A DNA stretch of 41,471 nucleotides from a bacterium D16-36 (GCA_003611745.1 RAYF01000053.1:1-41471), one strand, 5' to 3'. Counted from the stretch's first letter, positions 1-7,956 are shown. Made by a program: numbers and translations. Notes: a model not told the origin generated them from the sequence alone.

Positions 1-270
1 CTTATTTTACTCTGAGGTATTTTTTTATCAACCTTCTTTCTTGGAATTTCCTATATTTGAATTATACAGGAAGCTCCAAATTGTTTTTTCCAGCATTATA
101 TCATAAAATGCGTAATTTAAGCATCTGCAAAGGGCACCAAATTAATAGGGGAGGTAATCAATATATACTGAAAATTGATTTCCGTGAGGGTAAAATTAAA
201 GTAAGAAAAGGTATTTAAAAGATTAAATAATCTGTTATAATAAGTATATTAATGAGGAAGTTGGTGCAAT
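1..270. other. Intergenic region before the toxin-antitoxin-like pair
   Basis: No credible coding sequence is seen here. A perfect -10 box (TATAAT, 236-241) lies about 30 bases before the DUF4258 gene. The -35 position (about 213-218, ATTTAA) is a poor match, so this is a tentative promoter for the pair. On the minus strand another TATAAT is readable around 97-102 and could serve a gene to the left of the window. Confidence 0.4.
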
Positions 271-585
271 ATGATAGCAATAGAACAGTTAAAGACATTG
301 AATAGACTTGAAAATATAGCGATAACAGAGCATGCCAGAGTCCGTTTATATGAACGGAATATTAGTATTGATGATATTGTAAATGGCATAAATACAGGTG
401 AAATCATTAAACAATATAGGGATGATAAACCATTACCAAGTTGTCTTATATTAGGGTTTTCTCTTAAATTACAATATATTCATATAGTAGTAAGTTGCGA
501 TGCAAATTTTATATATCTGATAACTGCATATTTTCCTGATTCTGAGATATGGGAAAATGGTTTTAAAAAGAGAAGGAGGAGTTAA
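271..585 (+). CDS. DUF4258 family protein, putative toxin of a toxin-antitoxin-like pair
   Basis: The 104-residue protein matches the DUF4258 pattern: an early helix with HARVRLYERNIS (about residues 21-32), then IDDIVNGINTGEII, an acidic/basic turn, and a beta-rich half ending in YLITAYFPD. It has no signal peptide or membrane segment, so it should be cytosolic. DUF4258 genes often lie directly before a YgiT/MqsA-type zinc-finger gene, as here (2-base gap), which is the arrangement of a toxin followed by its antitoxin. The toxic activity is inferred from fold relatives and context; the biochemical activity of the family is not settled. A GAGGAAG Shine-Dalgarno sequence lies about 10 bases before the start. 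Confidence 0.75.
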   Translation: MIAIEQLKTLNRLENIAITEHARVRLYERNISIDDIVNGINTGEIIKQYRDDKPLPSCLILGFSLKLQYIHIVVSCDANFIYLITAYFPDSEIWENGFKKRRRS

Positions 586-587
586 AC

Positions 588-815
588 ATGGTATGCATGG
601 AATGTGGGGCAATAGTCAAAAATGGATATACAACAAGCGTGACAGATTTAGGGAATTGTCTCTTGATTGTACGGAATGTTCCTTGTCATAAGTGTACAGA
701 ATGTAATGAGATTATCTATACGGGGGATGTTATTAAGAGATTGGAGCAGATTGCGGAACAAGCGGAACAGTTTACGCAGGAAATTTCTATTGTGGATTAT
801 AGCAGTGCTGCATAA
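588..815 (+). CDS. YgiT-type zinc finger protein, putative antitoxin
   Basis: The 75-residue protein has the two-knuckle zinc-binding pattern of the MqsA/YgiT N-terminal domain: CMEC at residues 3-6 and CHKCTEC near residues 33-39. A short helical C-terminal part follows. It lacks the C-terminal HTH domain of full MqsA, so it may neutralise its partner without binding DNA, or use another regulator. It begins 2 bases after the DUF4258 gene, with AGGAGG in the end of that gene as its ribosome-binding site. This implies translational coupling. The antitoxin role is inferred from neighbourhood and family. Confidence 0.75.
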   Translation: MVCMECGAIVKNGYTTSVTDLGNCLLIVRNVPCHKCTECNEIIYTGDVIKRLEQIAEQAEQFTQEISIVDYSSAA

Positions 816-950
816 TGAGGATTTTACACATGTACTTTCGAAAAAACATTATCACCAAAAAGCAAGAAGAATAGAATATTAAAAATCGCACATACTGAAT
901 TTAATTACATTTTATGAAGTTTAATGTTATGCGCAGGAGGTAGCGCAGGA

Positions 951-992
951 ATGGAGAATTTAGTATGGGTGAAAATAATAAGGGCAGCATGA
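951..992 (+). other. Possible 13-codon upstream reading frame overlapping the gerA start
   Basis: An ATG at 951 follows AGGAGG (935-940) by 10 bases and opens a 13-codon frame that ends inside the GerA-family gene. The AGGAGG lies in the loop of a small hairpin (TGCGC 930-934 with GCGCA 943-947). The real gene uses GGAG at 953-956, inside this frame. It may couple translation, or be chance, because ATG directly before GGAG is common in this sequence. Confidence 0.25.
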
Positions 993-2437
993 ATACAGGA
1001 CAGGCGGAGCCGGATATTTTCAGGGGAGGGTACGCCCAGCGGGTGGAGGCAGCGAAAACGCTTCTTCATCTAGATGAAAATTTTGATATTCTGCACCGCC
1101 AGTTAGTGATGGGGGGCAGGGAGGCCAGCCTGTTTGCGGTAGATGGGTTTCTGACTGGGGCAGTTTCGGAAAAGGTATTGGAATTCTTTTATTCTATTCA
1201 GGAAGCGGATATGCCGCAGAATTATAATGATTTTGAGGCAAAATTTGCACCATTCGTTGATATTATGACAATTCAGGATCAGGAAAGTTTTGTGCAGTTT
1301 CTTCTGGCGGGAATGACCTGTGTCCTGATTGACGGGTATCAGCAGATTATTGCCTTTGATTTCAGGGAATATCCGAGCCGGAGCGTGGATGAGCCGGACA
1401 AGGATAAGGTACTGAGGGGCTCCAGAGATGGTTTTATTGAGGCATTGGTGCCGAATGCAGCATTAGTGCGCCGCAGGATCCGTGATACGAATTTGATTTT
1501 TAAGATCCAGACGGTTGGGCACAGTTCTAAGACAGATGTGGCAGTTGTTTACATGAAGGACCGCGTAAACCAAAAGGCGTTAGATGCGGTCTTGGAGCGC
1601 ATTCAGAATATTGATGTAGATGCCTTGACAATGAATAAAGAAAGTTTATCAGAAATGCTTTTCCCAAGGAACTGGTGCAATCCATTCCCAAGATTTAAGT
1701 ATACAGAACGTCCGGATACTACAGCGGCCTGCCTTCTGGAAGGCAGCGTGGTTATTATGGTTGATAATTCGCCTGCCGCGATGGTTATCCCGTCATCACT
1801 TTTTAGTATTCTGGAAGATGCGAATGAGTATTATTTTCCTCCGGTTACCGGAACCTATCTGCGGATTACCAGAATGCTGACTAGCGTAATTGCAGTTTAT
1901 ATTACCCCTGTGATTCTCTTGCTTCTGCAGAACAGCCAGTGGATACCGCCAAGCCTTGACTTTATCAAGATACAGGATGATATAAATGTGCCGGTGGTAA
2001 TTCAGTTTTTGATACTGGAATTTGCGATTGATGGTTTGAAAATGGCATCAATCAATACCCCGAATATGCTGACAACGCCGCTCAGCATTGTGGCAGGTAT
2101 TGTTTTCGGTGATTATACCGTAAGCTCTGGCTGGTTTAATGCAGAGATTATGCTTTATATGGCGTTCGTAGCAGTGGCCAATTACACGCAGAGCAATATG
2201 GAGCTTGGCTATGCATTAAAATTTTTCCGTATTATCCTGTTGGTGCTGACAGCATGGCTCAATGTAACAGGATTTATTATTGGAAGTGCATTGTTGTTGT
2301 TGGCGTTGATTATGAACCCGGTGCTCGGCGGCAGGGGTTATCTCTATCCTTTAATACCGTTTAATGGACAGCAGCTTTTAAAGAGGTTCTTCCGTGTCAG
2401 CCTGCCCTATAATGAGCGGCACAGTGGGAATAATTAG
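965..2437 (+). CDS. GerA-family spore germination protein (GerAA/SpoVAF-like)
   Basis: The 490-residue protein has the architecture of the GerA 'A' subunit family: a soluble N-terminal half (about residues 1-280, with the conserved stretch ending FPRFKYTERPD) and a C-terminal half with about five hydrophobic segments between roughly residues 295 and 450. It ends in a cytosolic tail with LIPFNGQQLLKRFFR. Such proteins sit in the spore inner membrane and take part in nutrient sensing or calcium-dipicolinate release. The usual B and C partners are not next to it, so it is either a stand-alone receptor subunit or a SpoVAF-like protein; the sequence alone does not settle which. The start at 965 has GGAG at 953-956. 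A strong hairpin follows the stop. Confidence 0.85.
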   Translation: MGENNKGSMNTGQAEPDIFRGGYAQRVEAAKTLLHLDENFDILHRQLVMGGREASLFAVDGFLTGAVSEKVLEFFYSIQEADMPQNYNDFEAKFAPFVDIMTIQDQESFVQFLLAGMTCVLIDGYQQIIAFDFREYPSRSVDEPDKDKVLRGSRDGFIEALVPNAALVRRRIRDTNLIFKIQTVGHSSKTDVAVVYMKDRVNQKALDAVLERIQNIDVDALTMNKESLSEMLFPRNWCNPFPRFKYTERPDTTAACLLEGSVVIMVDNSPAAMVIPSSLFSILEDANEYYFPPVTGTYLRITRMLTSVIAVYITPVILLLLQNSQWIPPSLDFIKIQDDINVPVVIQFLILEFAIDGLKMASINTPNMLTTPLSIVAGIVFGDYTVSSGWFNAEIMLYMAFVAVANYTQSNMELGYALKFFRIILLVLTAWLNVTGFIIGSALLLLALIMNPVLGGRGYLYPLIPFNGQQLLKRFFRVSLPYNERHSGNN

Positions 2438-2464
2438 GGAAAAAATATATTAAATTTTTGATAG

Positions 2465-2492
2465 AACCGGCGCGGCGGAGGCCACGCCGGTT
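2465..2492 (+). terminator. Rho-independent terminator after the GerA-family gene
   Basis: AACCGGCG (2465-2472) pairs with CGCCGGTT (2485-2492), with an inner GGC/GCC pair and a GGAG loop. The following TTTGTTACTTTT is T-rich. It lies 28 bases after the gerA stop. Confidence 0.75.
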
Positions 2493-2497
2493 TGTTA

Positions 2498-2683
2498 CTT
2501 TTCACATCCAGTATTTTTGCAAAGGTTCGTATAGACAATCCAAAACAGGCAGAGGCTTTTATAGATGCATTGGCGGCATCGCAGGACAAACCGAAGAGGA
2601 ATCCGTCAGCATCACTGAAACCACCATTGACAGATTATGATGCTATCAGGCGACTGATGGCAAAGGGAGATACCGACAAATGA
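2498..2683 (+). pseudogene. Antitoxin-like gene remnant, 5' end lost
   Basis: An open frame reads FTSSIFAKVRIDNPKQAEAF and continues to DYDAIRRLMAKGDTDK before a stop at 2681-2683. It has no proper start: it emerges directly from the gerA terminator. The stop overlaps the ATG of the next frame as ATGA, the coupling typical of antitoxin-toxin pairs. The resemblance to small proteins encoded before GNAT-type toxins in Firmicutes is from memory. It looks like the 3' part of such a gene, cut off on the left near 2495. Confidence 0.45.
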
Positions 2684-2962
2684 GACAATTTGATACAGTG
2701 AATATTCTGGATATGATTGGGGCAATCGGAGAGGCAAAACTGAAACAGTGTCTTTCCGGTTTTTCCTGTCCGATAAATCCGGAGATTGAGTATTTTTTAA
2801 CAAATAATGCAATTGAATTTGCAAAGAAAAAGTTATCTATTACATATTTTGTAGTAAATGGACTTGGTAAAATTGTAGCAATTTTTACACTTGCTCACAA
2901 ACCAATTGAAATTGGAACTGTAGGTTTATCTAATTCTAAACGGAAAAAAATAAGCAGGTATA
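2680..2962 (+). pseudogene. GNAT-type acetyltransferase (toxin-like) remnant, 3' end lost
   Basis: The frame starts with MRQFDTVNILDMIG and contains CPINPEIEYFLTNNAIEFAK, then SITYFVVNGLGKIVAIFTLAHKPIEI and LSNSKRKKISRY. This is the N-terminal half of a GNAT-like acetyltransferase of the type paired with small antitoxins. Homology-like sequence ends at about 2962. Beyond that the frame runs antisense through the 3' end of the minus-strand SH3 gene and has no family resemblance. The acetyl-CoA-binding half is missing, so the product cannot be active. The whole antitoxin/toxin remnant spans only about 465 bp. Confidence 0.55.
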
Positions 2963-3839
2963 TACTTTTTGTCCACTGTAAATGTGGATTCCTTATAATG
3001 CTTCTCTTCCAGTGCCACTTTCTTTGTCCGGTTTGCTTTGGCGCCTGTGTCGTTTGATGTTGAAAGTGTAACGGTAAAATCCGCATTGTTTTTCCCGGAT
3101 TCCAGCGGAATACAAACACATTTTTTACAATATCTGCAAGTTCCAGCTTTGAGATATCCGTCACTTTATAGCTGCTCTTTTTCACATACTTCGTCTGCAC
3201 GTACGCCTTCTGTCCGCTGAACCAGATAGCCGTCCAAGCTGAATTGGACTCCGCCGGGAGCATGTCAAACTGTGTACCCTTCGTAAATATTCCAATCCGT
3301 TCGGAACCGCTATCCTTTGCCGAGTACGCATAGACCGTGCTGCCGCTTTTAATCTCGCCGAGCGTCATGCCCTCCGGCGCAGTATAAATTTTACTGCTTT
3401 TAAAAGGCCATGATGTCAGATGGTATGTCACTATTGTCAGCAGGTAGCTGCCATTATCCTGCGGCAAATATTTGGAGTTGATTTTCTTCCCCTGGATTTC
3501 AGTACCGGGATCCACGGCATACATATCGCACACCTTGTATTTATCCTTGTACCACGACGGCGCAACGATATCATCTGTCCCGACCAGAAATGCGGAGGCG
3601 ACCTGCTTTAACCCTGTCTTTTTTCGTACCTCCCCCCGCGTCATTTTGCTTTCATGGCATCTGTTCGCAAATTTAATTCTGTTCCAGTCGTCCATGAGAT
3701 ACCTGCCGTTATACGTCTTTGAGGTATCTATGGAATCTATTGCTGCGTGGACGGTACCCGATGCCGCATCTGCGGCAAGGCGCGAAAATACAAGCAGGGC
3801 TGTGATTGTACCTTTTATAAATTTTTTACCCAGCTTCAT
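2926..3839 (-). pseudogene. Secreted SH3-like repeat protein, frameshifted and 3'-truncated
   Basis: The start (3839) encodes a signal peptide (MKLGKKFIKGTITALLVFS, then AADA). An unrecognised domain follows, then an SH3-like stretch with APEGMTLGEIKSGSTVYAY and later AYVQTKYVKK, suggesting a cell-wall-binding surface protein. At the six-T run 3121-3126 the frame breaks. In the ORF the text turns to unlikely sequence (FRWNPGKTMRILP), whereas one extra A on the coding strand would restore VCIPLESGKNNADFTVTLST and onward to VALEEKHYKESTFTVD. The restored frame ends at 2926. Its last dozen codons are antisense to the GNAT remnant, so the native 3' end is gone. The gene follows the GLUG/LRR gene by about 20 bases, probably in one old operon. 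Confidence 0.6.
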
Positions 3840-3859
3840 CCCTTATTCCCCTTTCCATA

Positions 3860-5505
3860 TTATTTTAATTCTGTTAATTTCATTTTATTTTTCTTTGCGT
3901 ATTTCTGGGCTTCGGAGCCTTTATAACCTTTAAGCTTAAAGCCTTTGATTTTGCCCTTGCTGTCATACCCGAATGCCTTTATGCCGATAGTCCGCGCGCT
4001 TTTTGGTACAGTCACGCTCTTTAAGGAGGTGCAGCCGTAAAATGCTTTTTCACCGATTATTTTTACGCCGTCCTTTATCGTTACATTCTTTAAGGAAGTA
4101 CAACTGTCAATTGCTTGGGTTCCAATGTATTTCACCTTTTTTGAAACCGTTATTTTTTTTATCCCGGTGCGGGAGAATGCCTTGTCGCCGATGCCTGTTA
4201 CGTTGTCCGGGATTGTAATATCTGTAACCGGGCAGTACGAAAATACATTCTGTACTATATATTTCGTCCTCTTCCTGACAGTATATTTTCCGGACGCACG
4301 TCTGGAAGCATCCACACTGAAGGAGCCTGTTGCACTGTGATACGGATATTCCTCGCTTGTTTGCTTTCGGTTTGAATGTATCGCCGTTTCCATACACTTT
4401 CCCTGATTTTGTATAATAATTGTCATAAATGCGGCACTTTTTATCAATTTTTGTCCCATCCCAGTGTCCAATCAAAAGTGCCTGCTCTGCATATCCCTTA
4501 ATGGTATTATCTTTTGTCCCCGTTAGGGTTCCGGTGCTATAGCAGCATGTAACGGTGCGGTCCAATATGGAAGCCCTGCCCGACAGGCCGCCTGCCCAGA
4601 ACAATGCTTCCTGCTTTTTTCCTTTATTGTCCGATTTTACATTGCCAGCATTATAGCAGTTATTCATTTTGTCATAATTCACTCCGGAAATTCCGCCAAC
4701 AAAAGAGGTTCCAGTATGGCTTGCAGTGTAGGAAGCGGAAATATTTCCAGTATTGTAGCACTGGTTAATCTCTTTGCATTTTGCAAACAATCCTGCAATC
4801 AGGCTTGTATTTTGCAGGACGTTACATGCTCCACGGTACCTGCAACCAGTCCGGTCAAGTGCAGCGCTCCGTTACTGCTGTCGAGTTTTCCTTTTTTTGT
4901 CGTCAGTGTAATAGCGCCGGAATTGGAGCAGTCCTTTAAAAACTCCGCTTTAAATTTCCGGCAAGCCCTCCGGCATATTTTCCCTCCCCGTCCGCCTCTG
5001 CGGTAATCTTTGCGCTGTTTCTGCATTTTTCCATACTTCCGGTTCCGGCTGATACAAGCCCGCCAACAGAGCCTTCGCCCATGGTGGAAACAATCTTTCC
5101 TGTCACGCTTACATTTTTAAATTCACAGCCCGTGGATACTCCTACGAGCGCAGCTGCATTGCCGCCTACTTTAATATCCACATTGGAAACGGTCAGGTTC
5201 TTAAATTGTGCATATTTTGCGTTTGCAAAAATCGCTGGGGAGCTGGTGCTCTTATAGCCCTTTAACTTATGCCCTTTGCCATCAAGTGTGCCGGTAAACG
5301 GCGTACTGGCAAACAAATTTGTATTTTTCGGTACGGTAATATCTTTTGTGAGTATATAGTCACCGGAGGGGTTTTCTTCCATCGCAAGCAAATCCTCCGC
5401 CGAAGAGATTTTGACGGACGCTGCCAATACTGGCTTTGGAATGATAAGCCCTGTCAAAATAAGCGCGAATGCCATTCTTATTACTTTTTTCATGTTGTTT
5501 TTCAT
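3860..5505 (-). pseudogene. Secreted GLUG-repeat / BspA-like leucine-rich-repeat protein, broken by three frameshifts
   Basis: Reading from 5505 (GGAGG 8 bases upstream) there is a signal peptide (MKNNMKKVIRMAFALILTGL, cleavage near VLAAS). GLUG-type repeats follow (GGLVSAGTGSMEKCRNSAKI, GGISGVNYDKMNNCYNAGNV, GGLSGRASI), then C-terminal LRR_5/BspA-type repeats (ITIPDNVTGIGDKAFSRTGI, KIIGEKAFYGCTSLKSVTVP). The frame changes near 4950 (AAA run), near 4815 and near 4350. Each shift is explained by a single base, and the repeats resume in the new frame. The intact product would have been a surface adhesin-like protein of about 545 residues. It is now unlikely to be made unless expression tolerates frameshifts. 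Confidence 0.75.
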
Positions 5506-5630
5506 ATTATTTACCTCCATTGGCTAATTTTATATTACATTATAATCGTATTTAAAGTGGATTTACGGGGTGGGCGCGAATAGTAATTATAGAGTGTGAA
5601 TGGTATGCAGGGAAATCAATGCAATAATTC

Positions 5631-5659
5631 TTGACGGAGATTTTCAAAAGTATTATAAT
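5631..5659 (+). promoter_or_regulatory. Strong sigma-A-type promoter for the ArsB/NhaD permease gene
   Basis: TTGACG (5631-5636) and TATAAT (5654-5659) are separated by 17 bases. Transcription should begin near 5666, leaving a 5' leader of about 150 bases before the gene. Confidence 0.8.
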
Positions 5660-5666
5660 GGCTCTG

Positions 5667-5816
5667 GTCGTAAAACATAGGACAGGATAATATTCCTGAG
5701 GGAGCAGATGATGGTGCAGGAATTCACAGCATAGGGCAGATTCACAGCGGTGTTACGCAGGATTTTTCTTCATAGGGGATATTATCTTAAATACAAAATG
5801 AGGGAGGATACTTATT
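5667..5816 (+). promoter_or_regulatory. Structured 5' leader, candidate riboswitch
   Basis: CGTAA (5669-5673) can pair with TTACG (5753-5757), enclosing about 80 bases. Inside are a CAGGA/TCCTG hairpin, the recurring G-rich strings GGACAGG, GGAGCAG and AGGGCAG, and a direct repeat ATTCACAGC (5722-5730 and 5740-5748). The spacing and G-rich joining segments look like a multi-way-junction aptamer. Metal (NiCo/czcD) or sodium-responsive classes would suit a cation transporter. I cannot assign a class by eye. The ribosome-binding site (GGGAGGA) is just before 5817. Confidence 0.35.
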
Positions 5817-7172
5817 ATGGTAGCACAGGTGTTAGCTGTAGTGATTTTTGTCGCTATGTTTCTTTTGATTGTGATTGACAAAATCGAACGCCACATTGTA
5901 ACATTAGCATGTGGTCTTTTGACCATGGTGCTTGTCTTTGGAGTGGCAATGCAGAGCATGACGGCAGTGTTGGAGACATTAAATGTCCGCAGTATATTTA
6001 CGTTAGGGTTTTGGTATACTGCAGGGAGTGAAGGGGAATCGACTTCCGGAATTAACTGGGCGACGATAATCTTTATTCTGGGAATGATGGTTATGGTTGA
6101 GGGTATGGCAAAAGCAGGATTCTTCCGCTGGCTCTGTATGAAGCTTGCAAAACTGGTAAATTACAAACCAGTTCCGTTATTTATTACGTTTATGATTATG
6201 TCGGCGCTGCTGGCAATGTTTATTGATAGTATTACAGTTATTTTGTTCTTGGCTGCCGTTACGGTAGAGCTTGCAAATTTATTAAAATTTGATCCGATTC
6301 CGATGATTATATCAGAAATTTTCTGTGCGAATCTCGGCGGTTCGGCTACGATGTGCGGAGACCCGCCTAATATTATCATCGGAACTTCATTGGAGTATTC
6401 TTTTGCGGACTTCTTGACAAATACTGGTGTGATTGCGGGAATCAGTTTGATTGTGGTTATCTTCTATTTCTATTTTGTATACCGCAAACAGATGGCTTCT
6501 GCCAGTTCAGCCAATATTGATATTTCGAGCCTGCCGGAGCCAAAAGAGGCTATTACAAATAAAAGGGACTTTGTTATCAGCAGCATTATTTTTGGATGTG
6601 CAGTTGTCCTTCTGGTAAGCCATTCACAGACAGGCCTGACCGTGGCCTTTATCGGTACAGTCATTGCCATTATAACTTTGATTACAGCAGGGAAATATGC
6701 ATTAGAACTTTTAAAGAAGGTTGATTATAAGACATTGCTTTTCTTTGTCGGCCTGTTTATGGTAGTAGGAGGACTGGAGCAGACGAAGGTTCTTGAAAAG
6801 ATTGCAGCGTTTATCGGCGATGTCAGCGGCGGTGACATAAAATTAATGGTTGCTATTATTATCTGGATTTCAGCAATTGCCAGTGCATTTGTTGATAATA
6901 TTCCGTTTGCAGCTACTATGATTCCAGTAGTAAAAAGCCTTGCCATGATGCCGGGAGTTAGTCAGGATACGCTGGTATGGGCGTTGTCCATGGGTACGGA
7001 TATCGGCGGCAGTGCAACGCCAATTGGTGCTTCAGCGAACGTAGTCGGTATTTCTGTGGCAGCAAAGAATGGACATATGATTGGCTGGGGTAAATATTGT
7101 AAGGCGGCGGCGCCTGCAACTATTATTGTAGTATTAATATCTATGCTTGTAATTTTTGTAAGATATTGTTAG
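5817..7172 (+). CDS. ArsB/NhaD-type (SLC13-like, ion transporter superfamily) permease
   Basis: The 451-residue protein has about 11-12 hydrophobic segments. It carries the family hallmark GGSATMCGDPPNIIIGTSLE around residues 178-197 and a second, inverted-repeat counterpart near the C-terminus (GTDIGGSATPIGASANVVG). This repeated re-entrant motif is typical of the ArsB/NhaD branch, whose members move sodium, arsenite or dicarboxylates. The substrate here is unknown; no arsenic genes are nearby, so sodium/proton antiport or organic anion uptake is as likely as metalloid export. It has its own promoter and a long leader, and is followed by a cytidylate-kinase-like gene. Confidence 0.85.
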   Translation: MVAQVLAVVIFVAMFLLIVIDKIERHIVTLACGLLTMVLVFGVAMQSMTAVLETLNVRSIFTLGFWYTAGSEGESTSGINWATIIFILGMMVMVEGMAKAGFFRWLCMKLAKLVNYKPVPLFITFMIMSALLAMFIDSITVILFLAAVTVELANLLKFDPIPMIISEIFCANLGGSATMCGDPPNIIIGTSLEYSFADFLTNTGVIAGISLIVVIFYFYFVYRKQMASASSANIDISSLPEPKEAITNKRDFVISSIIFGCAVVLLVSHSQTGLTVAFIGTVIAIITLITAGKYALELLKKVDYKTLLFFVGLFMVVGGLEQTKVLEKIAAFIGDVSGGDIKLMVAIIIWISAIASAFVDNIPFAATMIPVVKSLAMMPGVSQDTLVWALSMGTDIGGSATPIGASANVVGISVAAKNGHMIGWGKYCKAAAPATIIVVLISMLVIFVRYC

Positions 7173-7225
7173 TATAATCCACTTTAATTAACCATATCTT
7201 TTGGTGATTATATTGGATTATACTA
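7170..7225 (+). terminator. Perfect 12-bp inverted repeat overlapping the permease stop
   Basis: TAGTATAATCCA (7170-7181) pairs with TGGATTATACTA (7214-7225). A smaller ACCA/TGGT hairpin sits in the loop. The stem begins in the stop codon of the permease gene. There is no T tract after it, so it may act as a stabilising or attenuating hairpin more than as a full terminator. Confidence 0.5.
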
Positions 7226-7248
7226 GAAACTTACGTTAAGCAGCCTGA

Positions 7249-7305
7249 CAAGTTTGTGTGTGTGCGCTGCCTGCCGCAAACTTGGATGTGCGCAGAGGGC
7301 AGCGC
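7249..7305 (+). repeat. Interleaved-stem (pseudoknot-topology) intergenic element, copy A
   Basis: CAAGTTTG (7249-7256, a) pairs with CAAACTTG (7277-7284, a'). GCGCTGCC (7264-7271, b) lies inside that loop and pairs with GGCAGCGC (7298-7305, b'). The order a-b-a'-b' is an H-type pseudoknot. Six bases later comes the GAGGA Shine-Dalgarno sequence of the next gene. Two other copies (23146-23226 and 29719-29841) have the same order with different stem sequences. Confidence 0.6.
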
Positions 7306-7322
7306 AGAAATGAGGATAGGGA

Positions 7323-7916
7323 ATGGATAAGCAGATTATTATTTCAATAAGCCGTGAATACGGAAGCGGCGGCCATGAGATTGCAGAGAGAATTGCGAAG
7401 CAGTTTGGCCTTACGCTCTATGACAGAAGCATGCTGGATGAAATTGCGGAAGCAAAAAATATTCAGATAGAGTATCTTGAGAAATATGACGAGAAACCAA
7501 GAAAGTTATTTGGCTCCAGAAGAGTGGGCGCATATACGAATTCTATGGAAGAGATTATTGCGGAGATGCAGTTTGAGTATCTGAAGGAAAAAGCAGATAC
7601 GGGTGAATCCTTTGTTATTGTAGGGCGCTGTTCAGAGACGGTTCTGCAGGACAGGGAAGGGCTGATTTCTATTTTTATTCTTGGGGATGAGCAGGTTAAG
7701 CTTGAGCGGATTATGAAAAAGTATAATCTGGACGAGCAGGAGGCGGCTGCTAAGATTAAACGCCATGATAAAAATAGAAGGCAGTACCACAACCGCCACT
7801 CTACAAGCAAGTGGGGGGATTCTAGGGCATATGATATGTGCATTAATGACAGTAAGCTTGGAATTGAGAAGACAACAGAGACACTTGCATATTTTATAGA
7901 AGAGAGAATGAAATAA
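7323..7916 (+). CDS. Cytidylate-kinase-like family protein (Cytidylate_kin2)
   Basis: The 197-residue cytosolic protein begins IIISISREYGSGGHEIAERI. This is the Cytidylate_kin2 form of a nucleotide-binding loop, with glycines but no P-loop lysine where true kinases have GKGT. Later come VGRCSETVL (about residues 100-108), IFILGDEQVKLERIM, a basic stretch KRHDKNRRQYHNRH (lid-like) and YDMCINDSKLGIEKTTE near the end. Real CMP kinase activity is doubtful. It lies about 150 bases downstream of the ArsB/NhaD-type permease, separated by hairpins and the interleaved element. A second family member follows lrgAB and a remnant precedes the MATE gene, so a role linked to transporters is inferred. Confidence 0.8.
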   Translation: MDKQIIISISREYGSGGHEIAERIAKQFGLTLYDRSMLDEIAEAKNIQIEYLEKYDEKPRKLFGSRRVGAYTNSMEEIIAEMQFEYLKEKADTGESFVIVGRCSETVLQDREGLISIFILGDEQVKLERIMKKYNLDEQEAAAKIKRHDKNRRQYHNRHSTSKWGDSRAYDMCINDSKLGIEKTTETLAYFIEERMK

Positions 7917-7925
7917 TTTTGGCAG

Positions 7926-7956
7926 ACAAGGGCACCAGCATAAGCGGTGCCCTTGT
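7926..7956 (+). terminator. Hairpin terminator after the cytidylate-kinase-like gene
   Basis: ACAAGGGCACC (7926-7936) pairs perfectly over 11 bp with GGTGCCCTTGT (7946-7956). The following sequence is not T-rich, so termination may be incomplete. Confidence 0.6.

Noticed and set aside
3472-3933. 153-codon plus-strand frame opposite the SH3-like gene
   Set aside because: It is antisense to a region with clear signal peptide and domain sequence on the minus strand; no family resemblance and no good start signal.
5722-5748. ATTCACAGC repeats in the leader as pieces of the foldback terminal repeat
   Set aside because: The shared 9-mer is short and its context differs; no further similarity to the 29-bp end was seen.
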